Shown here: positions 51,391 through 60,345 of the stretch, one piece after another | Position numbering within the stretch: the first letter of the stretch is position 1 | Layout of the letters: each line of letters opens with the position of its first letter | Assembly (NCBI RefSeq): GCF_900100005.1 | Contig: NZ_FNEB01000007.1 | Coordinates: 1 to 64,000, forward strand | Direction of reading: 5' to 3' | Length of the DNA: 64,000 nt | DNA from: Lutimaribacter saemankumensis | Lineage (GTDB): Bacteria > Pseudomonadota > Alphaproteobacteria > Rhodobacterales > Rhodobacteraceae | Translations under genes and position numbers: made by a program | Notes under the pieces: model-generated | Databases searched by the model: none | What the model was told of the DNA's origin: nothing | The model's input: the letters and a program-made list of their open reading frames with translations, nothing else

Positions 51391-52689
51391 ATGACCGACG
51401 CGACCGCAAACGGAAAGCCGCAGATGCTGACCACGGCGGATGGCAAGCCGCTCAAAGAGGCGCTGAACCGCGCCCAGGCGCGCGCAAGACGCAAGGCTTT
51501 CTTGCTGGTTCTGCCGCTGCTCGCCTTTATCCTCATCACCTTCGTGACGCCGATCGCGCAGATGCTGCACCAGTCGGTCTACAACGAAGGCTTCGTCATG
51601 CACGAGGATATCGGCTCGGGTGAACGCACCCCGATCATGACGAATATCAAGACGTGGTTCGATGAGAACCCCGCCGGTACCGAACCGAACGAAGAGGCGT
51701 TTGCCGCCCTTCACAAGGATTTCCTTTTGCTGCGCGAATTGCGCGCTCCCGGCCAGGCCGGTACGCGCGTGAACTATGAACGCGGCGGATCGCGGTCGAT
51801 GTTCACCAAGACAGCCCGTCGGGCCGAGCGAATGGAAGCGCCCTACATGGAAGCGTTCCTGGACGTCGATGAAGAATGGACCGACCCGGAACTCTGGCGC
51901 GTGATGCGTGACGCCTCCTCTGCCTACACGTTCAACTTCTACCTGGCGGCGCTGGACCGCACCAAGAACGTCGACGGCGAGATCGTGAATGTCGATGAAA
52001 ACCGCCAAATCTACGTCAAGCTTTTTGCGCGCACATTGTTCCTGTCGGTTCTCATCACCTTTCTGACCTTCCTGCTGGGCTATCCGATCGCGCATCTGCT
52101 GGCCACGCTGCCGCTGCGCTATTCCAACCTTCTGATGATCTTTGTGCTGCTGCCGTTCTGGACATCGCTGCTGGTGCGAACGACCAGCTGGATGGTGCTT
52201 TTGCAAAGCCAGGGCGTGGTCAACGATGCGCTGGTCGGCATGGGCCTTCTGGGCGACGATAACCGGCTGCAGATGATGTACAACCAGATCGGCACCGTGG
52301 TTGCGATGACGCATATCCTGCTGCCGTTCATGGTGTTGCCGCTCTATTCGGTGATGCGGCCGATCAACCCGTCCTATGTGCGCGCCGCGCGCAGCCTGGG
52401 CGCAACCAGCTGGACAGCCTTCCGCCGGATTTATTTCCCGCAGACCGTGCCAGGGATCGGCGCGGGGGCGCTGCTCGTCTTCATCCTGGCGGTCGGGTAT
52501 TACATCACGCCCGCCCTTGTGGGTGGCGCCGATGGTCAGCTGATTTCGAACCTGATCGCCTTCCACATGCAGAATTCGCTCAACTGGTCGCTCGCCGCCG
52601 CACTGGCCGCGCTGCTGCTTGCGGGCATTCTGATCCTGTATTGGCTCTATGATCGCCTGATCGGCATCGACAACCTGAAGCTGGGGTAA
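51391..52689 (+). CDS. Polyamine-type ABC permease with large periplasmic insert
   Basis: A 432-residue membrane protein. After TM1 (about 36-57) comes a charged insert of about 145 residues (62-205), and then five more helices. The transport loop VRAARSLGATSWTAFRRIYFP is near 330-350. Typical PotB proteins are about 285 residues, so the insert is the difference. Its sequence has no recognised domain. The insert is presumably periplasmic and could contact the binding protein. Related long permeases exist in other alphaproteobacteria from memory. Confidence 0.85.
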   Translation: MTDATANGKPQMLTTADGKPLKEALNRAQARARRKAFLLVLPLLAFILITFVTPIAQMLHQSVYNEGFVMHEDIGSGERTPIMTNIKTWFDENPAGTEPNEEAFAALHKDFLLLRELRAPGQAGTRVNYERGGSRSMFTKTARRAERMEAPYMEAFLDVDEEWTDPELWRVMRDASSAYTFNFYLAALDRTKNVDGEIVNVDENRQIYVKLFARTLFLSVLITFLTFLLGYPIAHLLATLPLRYSNLLMIFVLLPFWTSLLVRTTSWMVLLQSQGVVNDALVGMGLLGDDNRLQMMYNQIGTVVAMTHILLPFMVLPLYSVMRPINPSYVRAARSLGATSWTAFRRIYFPQTVPGIGAGALLVFILAVGYYITPALVGGADGQLISNLIAFHMQNSLNWSLAAALAALLLAGILILYWLYDRLIGIDNLKLG

Positions 52690-52692
52690 GAC

Positions 52693-53613
52693 ATGGCACT
52701 TCCAAATCACGCCTCTACGCTCGAACGGGTCTGGCACTACGCGTATCTCGTGATCTGCGGACTGATCTTTCTGTTCCTGATCGCGCCGATCCTCGTGGTG
52801 ATCCCGCTCAGCTTCAACATCGAGCCGTATTTCACTTTCACCGAAAAGATGCTCAAGCTGGACCCGACCGGCTATTCGATGCGCTGGTACGACCTGCTGC
52901 TGACCTTCGGCATGCTCGAGCCCGAGGCCCCGCGCGACGCAAGCTGGTGGGCGGATGCATGGGCCAACGCGAACTGGATCAACGCGGCCAAGAACTCGAT
53001 CATCATCGGCTTTTTCTCGACGATTATCGCCACCGGCCTTGGCACGGTTGCGGCGCTGGGCCTGTCGCGGCCCGAAATGCCGTATCGACGTGCGATCATG
53101 GCGACACTGATCTCGCCGATGATCGTGCCGATCATCATCGTGGCGACTGGCCTGTTCTTTTTCTACTCGCGTATCGGCATCCAGGACTGGGGCATCCCCT
53201 ATCTCGGCGTGATCCTGGCCCACGCAACGCTTGGGATTCCGTTCGTGATCATCACCGTCACCGCAACGCTGGTGGGCTTTGACCACTCTCTGACGCGCGC
53301 GGCGGCCAACCTGGGCGCCGATCCCGTCACCACGTTCCGCCGTGTGCAGATGCCGCTGATCATGCCCGGCGTGATTTCCGGTGCGCTGTTCGCCTTTGTC
53401 ACCTCGTTCGACGAGGTGGTTGTCGTGCTGTTCGTCGGTGGCCTGGATGAACAGACGATCCCGCGCCAGATGTGGAACGGTATCCGCGAACAGATCAGCC
53501 CGGCGATCCTGTCGGTTGCGACCATTCTGGTGATCGTGTCGATCGTGTTGCTGACCGTTGTCGAACTCTTGCGCCGCCGGTCCGAACGCCTCCGCGGGAT
53601 GAGCCCGAGCTGA
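52693..53613 (+). CDS. Polyamine-type ABC permease (PotC-like)
   Basis: A 306-residue six-helix permease with the loop LTRAAANLGADPVTTFRRVQMP near 198-219 (read in parts). A longer than usual first periplasmic loop (about 40-90) contains DASWWADAWANANWINAAKNS-like residues. It completes the second importer. Its stop overlaps the SDR start by one base. Confidence 0.88.
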   Translation: MALPNHASTLERVWHYAYLVICGLIFLFLIAPILVVIPLSFNIEPYFTFTEKMLKLDPTGYSMRWYDLLLTFGMLEPEAPRDASWWADAWANANWINAAKNSIIIGFFSTIIATGLGTVAALGLSRPEMPYRRAIMATLISPMIVPIIIVATGLFFFYSRIGIQDWGIPYLGVILAHATLGIPFVIITVTATLVGFDHSLTRAAANLGADPVTTFRRVQMPLIMPGVISGALFAFVTSFDEVVVVLFVGGLDEQTIPRQMWNGIREQISPAILSVATILVIVSIVLLTVVELLRRRSERLRGMSPS

Positions 53614-54386
53614 TGCAAATCGCTGGACGTATTGCCATCGTTACCGGCGGGGCGCAGGGCATCGGCGCGGCCTTGGTGCGCGCCCTCAAGGATGCCGGCG
53701 CGGCCAGGGTGATCAGCGCCGATCTGCGCGAGCATGAGACCGATGGGGCAGACGAGTGTGTTGTCTGCGACGTGTCGCGGCAAGATGCGATCGAGGCGAT
53801 GATCGACCATGTCGAAACGACGCACGGACCGGTTGACCTGATGTGCTCCAACGCGGGCATCCTGACCGGCAAGGACAGCACGTTCGACAACATCGCCTTT
53901 GCCGAAACCGAGGTCTGGGATCAGGCCTGGGCGGTCAATGTCATGGCCCATGTTCATGCAGCCAGGCATCTGATTCCGAAGATGAAATCGCGCGGCGGCG
54001 GATATTTCCTCCATACCGCGTCGGCGGCTGGTTTGCTGAACCAAGTCGGCAGCGCGGTCTATGGGGTAACGAAACACGCCGCCGTTGGTTTCGCCGAGGC
54101 GCTGGCCTTTGGGCATCGCGATGACGGGATCGGTGTCAGTGTGTTGTGCCCTCAGGGCGTCGATACGGAAATGGTGCGCGACGCCGAGAACAATCCGGCC
54201 GTTCTGGATGGCATCCTTCCGCCCGCGCAGGTGGCGCAGGAATGTATCGAAGCCATTGAAAGCAATCGTTTTCTTGTGCTGCCCCATAAGGAAGTGGCAG
54301 CCTACATGAAAGTGAAAGCCGAAAACTACGACCGCTGGATCGCTGGCATGGCCAAGCTCCAGCGCGCCATGAAACCCGAAAGCTGA
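53613..54386 (+). CDS. Short-chain dehydrogenase/reductase
   Basis: A 257-residue classical SDR with TGGAQGIGAA near 11-20, SNAG at 80-83, and the active-site Ser and YGVTKHA (Tyr-x-x-x-Lys) near 141-161. It oxidises or reduces a hydroxyl or carbonyl with NAD(P). Translational coupling to the polyamine permease suggests it acts on a product of the imported compound, but this is context only. Confidence 0.87.
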   Translation: MQIAGRIAIVTGGAQGIGAALVRALKDAGAARVISADLREHETDGADECVVCDVSRQDAIEAMIDHVETTHGPVDLMCSNAGILTGKDSTFDNIAFAETEVWDQAWAVNVMAHVHAARHLIPKMKSRGGGYFLHTASAAGLLNQVGSAVYGVTKHAAVGFAEALAFGHRDDGIGVSVLCPQGVDTEMVRDAENNPAVLDGILPPAQVAQECIEAIESNRFLVLPHKEVAAYMKVKAENYDRWIAGMAKLQRAMKPES

Positions 54387-54391
54387 CGACC

Positions 54392-54991
54392 ATGGGCGAG
54401 GCGGAAACCTACAAGTCCAAGATGCAGGCGGTGCAAAAGGCGCATCGTGAAAAGCAGCAGGAATTGCGCGATCCCGACAAGGGTCTGGTTCTGGTAAATA
54501 CCGGAAATGGCAAGGGAAAATCGTCTTCGGCCTTTGGTGTGGCGATCCGGGCTTTGGGCTGGAAGCAGCGTGTTGGGGTGGTCCAGTTCGTCAAGGGAAC
54601 GTGGATCACCGGTGAGCGCCAGTTTTTCGAACGTCTGGGCCAGATCGACTGGTTCATGATGGGCGAGGGTTTCACCTGGGACACGCAGGACAAGGAACGC
54701 GACCGCCTGGCCGCCGAAGCGGCCCTGGAAAAGGCCGCGTCGATGCTGGCCAGTGGCGACTATGACCTTGTTATCCTTGATGAAATCAACATCTCGCTAA
54801 GGTATGGCCAGATCAGTTCCGAGGCCGTCATCGCGGCCCTGGATGCGCGCGACGCACGCACTGGGGTGATCCTGACGGGACGGGACGCGCCGGTGGAAAT
54901 CTGCGATTATGCCGATTTGGTGTCTGTCATCGAAGAGGTGAAACACCCCTACAAAGCCGGAATCAAGGCGCAGCGAGGCGTCGATTTCTGA
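54392..54991 (+). CDS. cobO: Corrinoid adenosyltransferase
   Basis: A 199-residue CobA/CobO/BtuR-type enzyme with the P-loop GNGKGKSSSAFG near 38-49, VQFVKGTW, and the LDEINISLRYG segment near 129-139. It attaches the adenosyl group to cob(I)yrinic or cobinamide forms. It lies five bases after the SDR stop, although most cobalamin genes are not in view. Standard length. Confidence 0.93.
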   Translation: MGEAETYKSKMQAVQKAHREKQQELRDPDKGLVLVNTGNGKGKSSSAFGVAIRALGWKQRVGVVQFVKGTWITGERQFFERLGQIDWFMMGEGFTWDTQDKERDRLAAEAALEKAASMLASGDYDLVILDEINISLRYGQISSEAVIAALDARDARTGVILTGRDAPVEICDYADLVSVIEEVKHPYKAGIKAQRGVDF

Positions 54992-55061
54992 GCCTTTGCA
55001 TATTCAAGCGGCGCTTAAATATGCAAAACCCGCGCGATTGGCCCGCAAAACCGCGCGGTTT

Positions 55062-55751
55062 TCACAACAGGTTTGGACGCGCGCGTTTCGACGTCCGGCG
55101 GCGGCCAAATCCGACCGAACCAAAGCCGATCAAACCCGCGACCAGCAGCCCGACACTCGCAGGTAGCGGAACCGGTGAAATCGGCGGTGTGTCCCGCTCC
55201 ACCACGGCCGCTTCCGCATCTTCGACGGCGGTCGGGAGTTGGGACGTCGATACCTGCAACAAGCCCGCGTCGAAATTCGAGCCGACACCCGGGGCCGCCG
55301 CGATCAATCCCGCAAGAGAGCTGACAGGCGCGGTGGTGTTGCCATTGAAAGAAAGCTGCAGTTGACGCCGTTCAATCGCTGCGGTGGCCGGATCGTCGAT
55401 GTTTTCATACAGCACGAAAGACAGGATGCCGTCATTCTTCTGCACCGACGCGCCGCTGTCGCCTTCGCCGGTTTCGCCATCGCCCAGAAAGCTGAACGAC
55501 GGCGCGGCGCCGACCGGTGTCACAACGACATAGTAACTGAGCAGGTTGTAAGTGATTGCGCTGCTGATGTTCGCCTTGACCGACATCGTATCGACGACGA
55601 CCGTGCCCTGAAACACCGCATTGTCGAAAGCGTCGTTCAGCGTCAGGCCCTCGTCCGACAGCGAACCGCTGATGTTGAACGCGACCGGGGCCGAGAAAGC
55701 GGGAACCGCCATTGCGACGGTGAATAGGAAAGAACTGATACAGCGTTTCAT
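55062..55751 (-). CDS. Exported protein with VPLPA-type C-terminal sorting signal
   Basis: A protein of 229 residues with a signal peptide (about 1-20, VAMAVPAFSA) and a beta-rich body with no recognised family. The C-terminal tripartite signal is VPLPASVGLLVAGLIGFG followed by a basic GRRRTSKR. The VPLPA variant is the Rhodobacteraceae form of PEP-CTERM anchoring, processed by an exosortase or rhombosortase-type system elsewhere in the genome. The function of the exposed part is unknown. I start at 55751; an ATG at 55763 is also possible. Confidence 0.8.
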   Translation of the reverse strand: MKRCISSFLFTVAMAVPAFSAPVAFNISGSLSDEGLTLNDAFDNAVFQGTVVVDTMSVKANISSAITYNLLSYYVVVTPVGAAPSFSFLGDGETGEGDSGASVQKNDGILSFVLYENIDDPATAAIERRQLQLSFNGNTTAPVSSLAGLIAAAPGVGSNFDAGLLQVSTSQLPTAVEDAEAAVVERDTPPISPVPLPASVGLLVAGLIGFGSVGFGRRRTSKRARPNLL

Positions 55752-55893
55752 CACAACACCCATGTTTCCGTTGCTGCCGGAAGGCTGCAAAAGCGGCACC
55801 GTCAGGCGGCCCAAATCTCATGTTCCGTGTTGGCGGGTCAATTTGATTTAGGATGACCTTGCGGAAGGCCGGGCGACCCCGACCGTTGCCAAG

Positions 55894-55920
55894 AAAAAAC
55901 CCCGCCGACGGACGGCGGGG
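55894..55920 (-). terminator. Rho-independent terminator of ilvE
   Basis: On the minus strand an eight-base perfect stem ccccgccg / cggcgggg with a five-base loop is followed by six T. It is 33 bases beyond the ilvE stop. Confidence 0.88.
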
Positions 55921-55953
55921 GCGTACTGGTTTCAGCAATTGTCCTGGCGGGGC

Positions 55954-56820
55954 TTAGCTGCGCACGAGCTTTTCGTAATCTTCCGCGATTTCGCGGGTCA
56001 GCGCGCCGACTTCGAAGTTGTAGTCGCCGATCTGGCCGACTGGTGTGACTTCGGCAGCGGTGCCGGTCAGCCAGCACTGTTCGAACCCTTCCAGTTCGTC
56101 GGGCATGATGTGGCGTTCGATCACGTTGATGCCCTTGTTCCTGAGCATGTCGATCACCGTCTGACGCGTGATGCCGTTTAGGAACGCGTCCGGCGTCGGG
56201 GTATGCACCTCGCCATTCTTGACGAAGAAGATGTTCGCCCCGGTCGCCTCGGCCACGTAGCCGCGGTAATCCATCATCATCGCGTCCGAACAGCCCTTGG
56301 CCTCGGCCGCGTGCTTGGACATGGTGGCGATCATGTAGAGCCCGGCGGCCTTGGCCTGGCTGGGCGCGGTTGCCGGGTCGGGACGGCGCCATTTCGCGAT
56401 GTCCAGCTTGGCGCCTTTCATCTTGGCGTCACCGTAGTAATTGCCCCAGGACCAGACCGCCACGGCCATGCGGACCGGGTTGCGCGCGGAGGCGACACCC
56501 ATGTCTTCGCCCACGCCGCGCCACGCGAATGCGCGGACATAGGCGTCGGTCAGGCCGTTGGCCTTGAGCGTCGCCTCTTTCGCGGCTTCGATCTCGTCCA
56601 CGGTGTAGGGGATTTCGAAATCGATGAGGCGGCCGGATTGCAGAAGCCTTTCCGAATGTTCGCGGCTTTTGAAAATCTTGCCGTTGTAGCAGCGCTCACC
56701 TTCGAAGACCGAGCTGGCGTAATGCAATGCGTGGGTCAGCACATGCACTTTGGCCTCGCGCCAGTCCACCAACTGTCCGTCCAGCCAGATCTTGCCGTCG
56801 CGATCGTCATAGCCCGCCAT
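55954..56820 (-). CDS. ilvE: Branched-chain amino acid aminotransferase
   Basis: A 288-residue fold-type IV PLP enzyme. It has HALHYASSVFEGERCYNG near 31-48, and the class signature around EATGANIFFV and EGFEQCWLTGTAAEVTP. It performs the last step of Leu, Ile and Val synthesis. The start at 56820 follows AGGAGAG. It is divergent from petP with a 173-base control region, and ends at a strong terminator. Confidence 0.93.
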   Translation of the reverse strand: MAGYDDRDGKIWLDGQLVDWREAKVHVLTHALHYASSVFEGERCYNGKIFKSREHSERLLQSGRLIDFEIPYTVDEIEAAKEATLKANGLTDAYVRAFAWRGVGEDMGVASARNPVRMAVAVWSWGNYYGDAKMKGAKLDIAKWRRPDPATAPSQAKAAGLYMIATMSKHAAEAKGCSDAMMMDYRGYVAEATGANIFFVKNGEVHTPTPDAFLNGITRQTVIDMLRNKGINVIERHIMPDELEGFEQCWLTGTAAEVTPVGQIGDYNFEVGALTREIAEDYEKLVRS

Positions 56821-56993
56821 TTTTTCTCTCCTTCGGCTCAAGCTTTTCATAAATTGCGCAGTAAACGTCCGAACCGGACATAAAATTACGCAAAAACTGC
56901 GATTCGCTACCAGTTACGTCTTGGAATGTCAACAAGGCTGACTTAAACTGCCCGTCAAAACAGGCACAGGGTGTATGCCCGAAAGGGGGGTAA
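56821..56993. promoter_or_regulatory. ilvE/petP divergent control region
   Basis: It contains a perfect small dyad gtccg-aac-cggac (56867-56879), flanked by two similar AT-rich repeats aaattgcgca (56851-56860) and aaattacgca (about 56884-56893). These look like an operator with direct and inverted elements. The regulator cannot be named; the MarR-type PetP nearby is a candidate. Confidence 0.55.
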
Positions 56994-57491
56994 ATGTCGG
57001 ACCCGTCCACTGGTGAAAACCTGCTCTACCTCACGGATGAACAGCTCAGGCAAGGAATCGAGGCGATGTTCTTTGCCTACCGGGGGTTCACCGCCGATCC
57101 CGACCGCATCCTGGCCGACATGGCCTATGGCCGGGCGCATCATCGTGCGGTCCATTTCATCAACCGTGCGCCGGGTACGACCGTCAACAACCTTCTGGCC
57201 ATTCTCGGGGTGACCAAGCAATCGCTGAACCGCGTGTTGCGCACGCTGATCGAAGACGGGCTGGTGGAAAGCCGGGTCGGCAATGCCGACAAGCGCGAAC
57301 GCCACCTGTATCTGACCGATGATGGCCGGGCCCTGGAGCAACGCCTTTCCGATGCGCAGAGGGCACGGATGCGTGCGGCCTATCGCGCGGCTGGCCCGCA
57401 GGCTGTCGCCGGGTTCCGCCAGGTGCTTGAGGCGATGATGGACCCCGACATGCGCCGCAGATACCTTGCGTTGAAGGAGAGCGGTTCATGA
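56994..57491 (+). CDS. petP: MarR-type regulator PetP
   Basis: A 165-residue winged-helix protein with the recognition region GVTKQSLNRVLRTLIEDGLV near 64-83 and wing RVGNADKRERHLYLT. In Rhodobacter capsulatus the petP-petR pair lies ahead of the bc1 genes, and PetR is needed for their function; the same pair is recognised here by family and order. Its stop overlaps petR by four bases. Which promoters it binds is not visible. Confidence 0.85.
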   Translation: MSDPSTGENLLYLTDEQLRQGIEAMFFAYRGFTADPDRILADMAYGRAHHRAVHFINRAPGTTVNNLLAILGVTKQSLNRVLRTLIEDGLVESRVGNADKRERHLYLTDDGRALEQRLSDAQRARMRAAYRAAGPQAVAGFRQVLEAMMDPDMRRRYLALKESGS

Positions 57492-58201
57492 GCGATATCG
57501 ACGCCCATCTTCTGATCGTCGACGATGACGAGCGGATCCGCACGCTGCTTGCCAAGTTCCTGATCAAGCACGGGTTCCTTGTATCGACGGCGCGGGATGC
57601 CGCCCACGCACGGCGATTGCTGGAGGGGCTGGAATTCGACCTGATCGTGATGGACGTGATGATGCCGGGCGAGGACGGGATCAGCCTGACGCGGGCGATC
57701 CGCGAAACCGCGGCGACGCCGATCCTTTTGCTGACCGCCAAGGGCGAAACGCAGGACAGGATTACCGGGCTGGAGGCCGGGGCGGACGATTACCTGCCCA
57801 AGCCTTTCGAGCCGCGTGAGTTGCTGTTGCGGATCAACGCGATCCTGCGGCGGATGCCGGAACCGGAACCCGACAGCACGGTGCCGAAAGTTCTGCATCT
57901 GGGATCGATCCGCTATGACATCGAGCGGGGCGAGCTGTGGCATGGGCAAGACCCAGTACGGCTGACCGCCACGGAAAGCCAGCTGATGCGGATCTTTGCC
58001 GCGCAGCCGGGTGAACCGATCAGCCGCACCAAGCTGGTCGAGGATCTGGGCCGGGGCGGGGCCGCCGGTGGCGGGCAGGCGCAGGAACGCGCGGTCGACG
58101 TGCAGATCACGCGGTTGCGCCGCAAGATCGAACAGGATCCGAAACAGCCGCGCTACCTCCAGACGGTGCGCGGCGCGGGCTATATGCTGGCGCCGGATTG
58201 A
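57488..58201 (+). CDS. petR: OmpR-type response regulator PetR
   Basis: A 237-residue protein with a receiver domain (LIVDDDERIR acidic pocket, phospho-Asp in LIVMDVMMPG near 50-59, Lys in YLPKPFEPREL) and a C-terminal winged helix ending QTVRGAGYMLAPD. There is no sensor kinase gene next to it, as known for PetR. It is coupled to petP. In R. capsulatus PetR is essential under photosynthetic and respiratory growth, so an essential role is likely here by homology. Confidence 0.88.
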   Translation: MSDIDAHLLIVDDDERIRTLLAKFLIKHGFLVSTARDAAHARRLLEGLEFDLIVMDVMMPGEDGISLTRAIRETAATPILLLTAKGETQDRITGLEAGADDYLPKPFEPRELLLRINAILRRMPEPEPDSTVPKVLHLGSIRYDIERGELWHGQDPVRLTATESQLMRIFAAQPGEPISRTKLVEDLGRGGAAGGGQAQERAVDVQITRLRRKIEQDPKQPRYLQTVRGAGYMLAPD

Positions 58202-58246
58202 TCCTTGTTCGTCGGCATCGCCCGTGGCACGGTCTGCCTTCGGCGA

Positions 58247-58267
58247 GAGTATTTTCAGCAAGATGAA
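58247..58267. repeat. Intergenic repeat, copy 2 (gagtatttt..gcaagatgaa)
   Basis: These 21 bases match the core at 39876-39896 with one difference. The copy lies 14 bases ahead of the deacetylase-like start, so it may overlap that gene's leader. The G-rich hairpin seen with copy 1 is degenerate here (ctgccttcggcg). Confidence 0.7.
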
Positions 58268-58281
58268 GACAAGGGAACAAG

Positions 58282-59211
58282 ATGGGAACCGCGCTTTACT
58301 GGCATGACGATTGCCTGGGCCATGTGACCCCGGATGGGCACCCCGAGCGGGTTGCGCGGCTGGAACATATCCGTGCGGCGCTGGCGGACATGACAGGACT
58401 GGACCGGCGCGAGGCGCCGCTTGGCGGGGACGAGTTGATCCTGCGCGGGCATCCGCAATCCTATCTCGACAAGATCGATTCGTCCGAACCGGAAAGCGGT
58501 TTCGTGACGTTGGATTCCGACACTCACATGTCGAACGGTTCGGTGGCGGCGGCGCGGCGCGCCGTCGGTGGTGCGATCGCTGCCGTCGACGCGGTGATGG
58601 CGGGAGAGGTCACCAACGCCTTTGTCGCGACGCGCCCGCCTGGCCACCATGCCGAGCGCAGCACGCATATGGGGTTTTGCCTGTTCGGCAACGTCGCGCT
58701 GGCCGCGAAACATGCGATGGAGGTGCATGGCCTGACGCGCGTGGCGGTGGTGGATTTCGACGTGCATCACGGCAACGGCACACAAGACCTGCTGTGGGAC
58801 GAGGCGCGCGCGCTGTTCTTTTCCAGCCACCAGATGCCGCTTTGGCCGGGCACGGGGGCGCCGAAAGAAAAAGGTGCGCATGGCCAGATCGTGAACCTGC
58901 CGCTTGCGCCGACGACAGGCGGGGCGGAAATGCGCGCGGTTTATGACGAACATGTCTTCCCGCGTATCGACGCTTATGCGCCCGAACTGCTGCTGATCTC
59001 GGCGGGGTTCGACGCGCATCGCGCCGACCCGCTGGCCAACCTGAACTGGGAGGTCGAGGATTTCGTCTGGCTGACGGAAAACCTGTGCGACCTGGCCGAG
59101 AAACATTGCGGGCGCCGTGTGGTATCGGCGCTGGAAGGCGGCTATGACGTAGAGGCGTTGGCGGCCAGCGTGGCCGCCCATGTCACGGTTCTGAAGGAGA
59201 AGGGCGCATGA
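58282..59211 (+). CDS. Histone deacetylase-family (acetylpolyamine amidohydrolase-like) protein
   Basis: A 309-residue zinc hydrolase of the AcuC/HdaH/AphA family. Catalytic and zinc residues are visible in PPGHHAE near 116-122, and DFDVHHGNGTQ near 157-167. The segment SAGFDAHRADPL near the C-terminal third carries the second Asp. It removes acetyl from lysine or polyamine amines. Position ahead of xseB, ispA and dxs with a four-base overlap is typical of Rhodobacteraceae. Two polyamine importers upstream make an acetylpolyamine role attractive but unproved. Confidence 0.88.
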   Translation: MGTALYWHDDCLGHVTPDGHPERVARLEHIRAALADMTGLDRREAPLGGDELILRGHPQSYLDKIDSSEPESGFVTLDSDTHMSNGSVAAARRAVGGAIAAVDAVMAGEVTNAFVATRPPGHHAERSTHMGFCLFGNVALAAKHAMEVHGLTRVAVVDFDVHHGNGTQDLLWDEARALFFSSHQMPLWPGTGAPKEKGAHGQIVNLPLAPTTGGAEMRAVYDEHVFPRIDAYAPELLLISAGFDAHRADPLANLNWEVEDFVWLTENLCDLAEKHCGRRVVSALEGGYDVEALAASVAAHVTVLKEKGA

Positions 59212-59450
59212 CAGACAAACCCGTAGCCGAAATGAGTTTCGAAGAGGCGATGCGCGCGCTGGAAGAGGTCGTGGGCAAGCTGGAACGCGGCGACGTTCCG
59301 CTGGAGGAGTCCATCACGCTCTATGAGCGCGGGGCCGAGCTGAAGAAGCGCTGCGAGACCAAGCTGAAGGAAGCCGAGGAAAAGGTCGCGGCGATCACGC
59401 TGGACGGCGACGGCAATCCGACGGGCACGACCCCGGTCGAGGGGATGTAA
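59208..59450 (+). CDS. xseB: Exodeoxyribonuclease VII small subunit
   Basis: An 80-residue protein with the family pattern MSFEEAMRALEEVVGKLE near 9-26, followed by RGDVPLEESITLYERGAELKK-type helices. It binds the XseA large subunit, which is not in the window. It overlaps the deacetylase-like gene by four bases and is three bases from ispA. Confidence 0.93.
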   Translation: MTDKPVAEMSFEEAMRALEEVVGKLERGDVPLEESITLYERGAELKKRCETKLKEAEEKVAAITLDGDGNPTGTTPVEGM

Positions 59451-59453
59451 GCC

Positions 59454-60320
59454 TTGCTCGACCGGGCGCGCCAGGACGTGGCGGACCGGGTGCAGGCGCA
59501 TCTGGATGCTGCGATCGGTCAATATGGCGGCGTGGTGGCCGATGCGATGGCCTATGCCAGCCGGGGCGGCAAGCGCCTGCGCGCGCTGTTCGTGGCGGAA
59601 GGGGCGCGGTTGCATGGGATTGTGCCCGGGCACGCGATCTGGCCCGCCGCCGCGATCGAGGCGCTGCACGCCTACAGCCTGGTGCATGACGATCTGCCCT
59701 GCATGGACGACGACGACGAACGGCGCGGCATGCCAACCGTTCACAAGCAGTGGGATTACGCAACCGCCGTTCTGGCCGGGGATGCGCTGCAGACCCTCGC
59801 CTTTGAACTGGTGAGCGATGCCCGCGGCCATCCCGATGGGGCCGTGCGCGCCGACCTGGTGTTGAGCCTCGCGCGCGCCAGCGGGGCGGGGGGCATGGTT
59901 TTGGGGCAGGCGTTGGACATCGCCGCCGAAACCGCCGAGTCGCCGCTGACGCTGGAACAGATCACTGCATTGCAGGCAGGAAAAACCGGGGCCCTGATCA
60001 CGTGGTCGGCCTGTGCCGGGCCATTGATGGCACGTGCCGATCAGCAGCCGATGAAAACCTATGGCGATTGTATCGGGCTGGCCTTTCAGATCGCCGATGA
60101 CGTGCTGGACGTCGAGGGCGACGCCGACAAGCTGGGCAAGGCCGTTGGCAAGGATGCTGCGGCAGGCAAGGCGACCTTTGTTTCGCTTCTGGGGCTCGAT
60201 GCGGCCAAACGACGTGCCGCCGACCTGGTGACCGAGGCGTGCGACGCCCTATCTGGATACGGTGAAGAGGCTGAAACCTTGCGGCAGGCCGCGCGCTTCG
60301 TTATTGCGCGCGAAAGCTGA
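59454..60320 (+). CDS. ispA: Farnesyl/geranylgeranyl diphosphate synthase
   Basis: A 288-residue trans-prenyltransferase with the first Asp-rich motif [14 protein letters not shown] near 80-93 and the second region [13 protein letters not shown] near 209-221. It condenses IPP with allylic diphosphates. A TTG at 59454 is the likely start, three bases after xseB, and no closer ATG exists that keeps the conserved N terminus. It is followed by dxs, so precursor and chain-extension steps are co-expressed. Confidence 0.9.
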   Translation: MLDRARQDVADRVQAHLDAAIGQYGGVVADAMAYASRGGKRLRALFVAEGARLHGIVPGHAIWPAAAIEALHAYSLVHDDLPCMDDDDERRGMPTVHKQWDYATAVLAGDALQTLAFELVSDARGHPDGAVRADLVLSLARASGAGGMVLGQALDIAAETAESPLTLEQITALQAGKTGALITWSACAGPLMARADQQPMKTYGDCIGLAFQIADDVLDVEGDADKLGKAVGKDAAAGKATFVSLLGLDAAKRRAADLVTEACDALSGYGEEAETLRQAARFVIARES

Positions 60321-60345
60321 GCCAACCCCCGGGAGGGGTGCCAAG

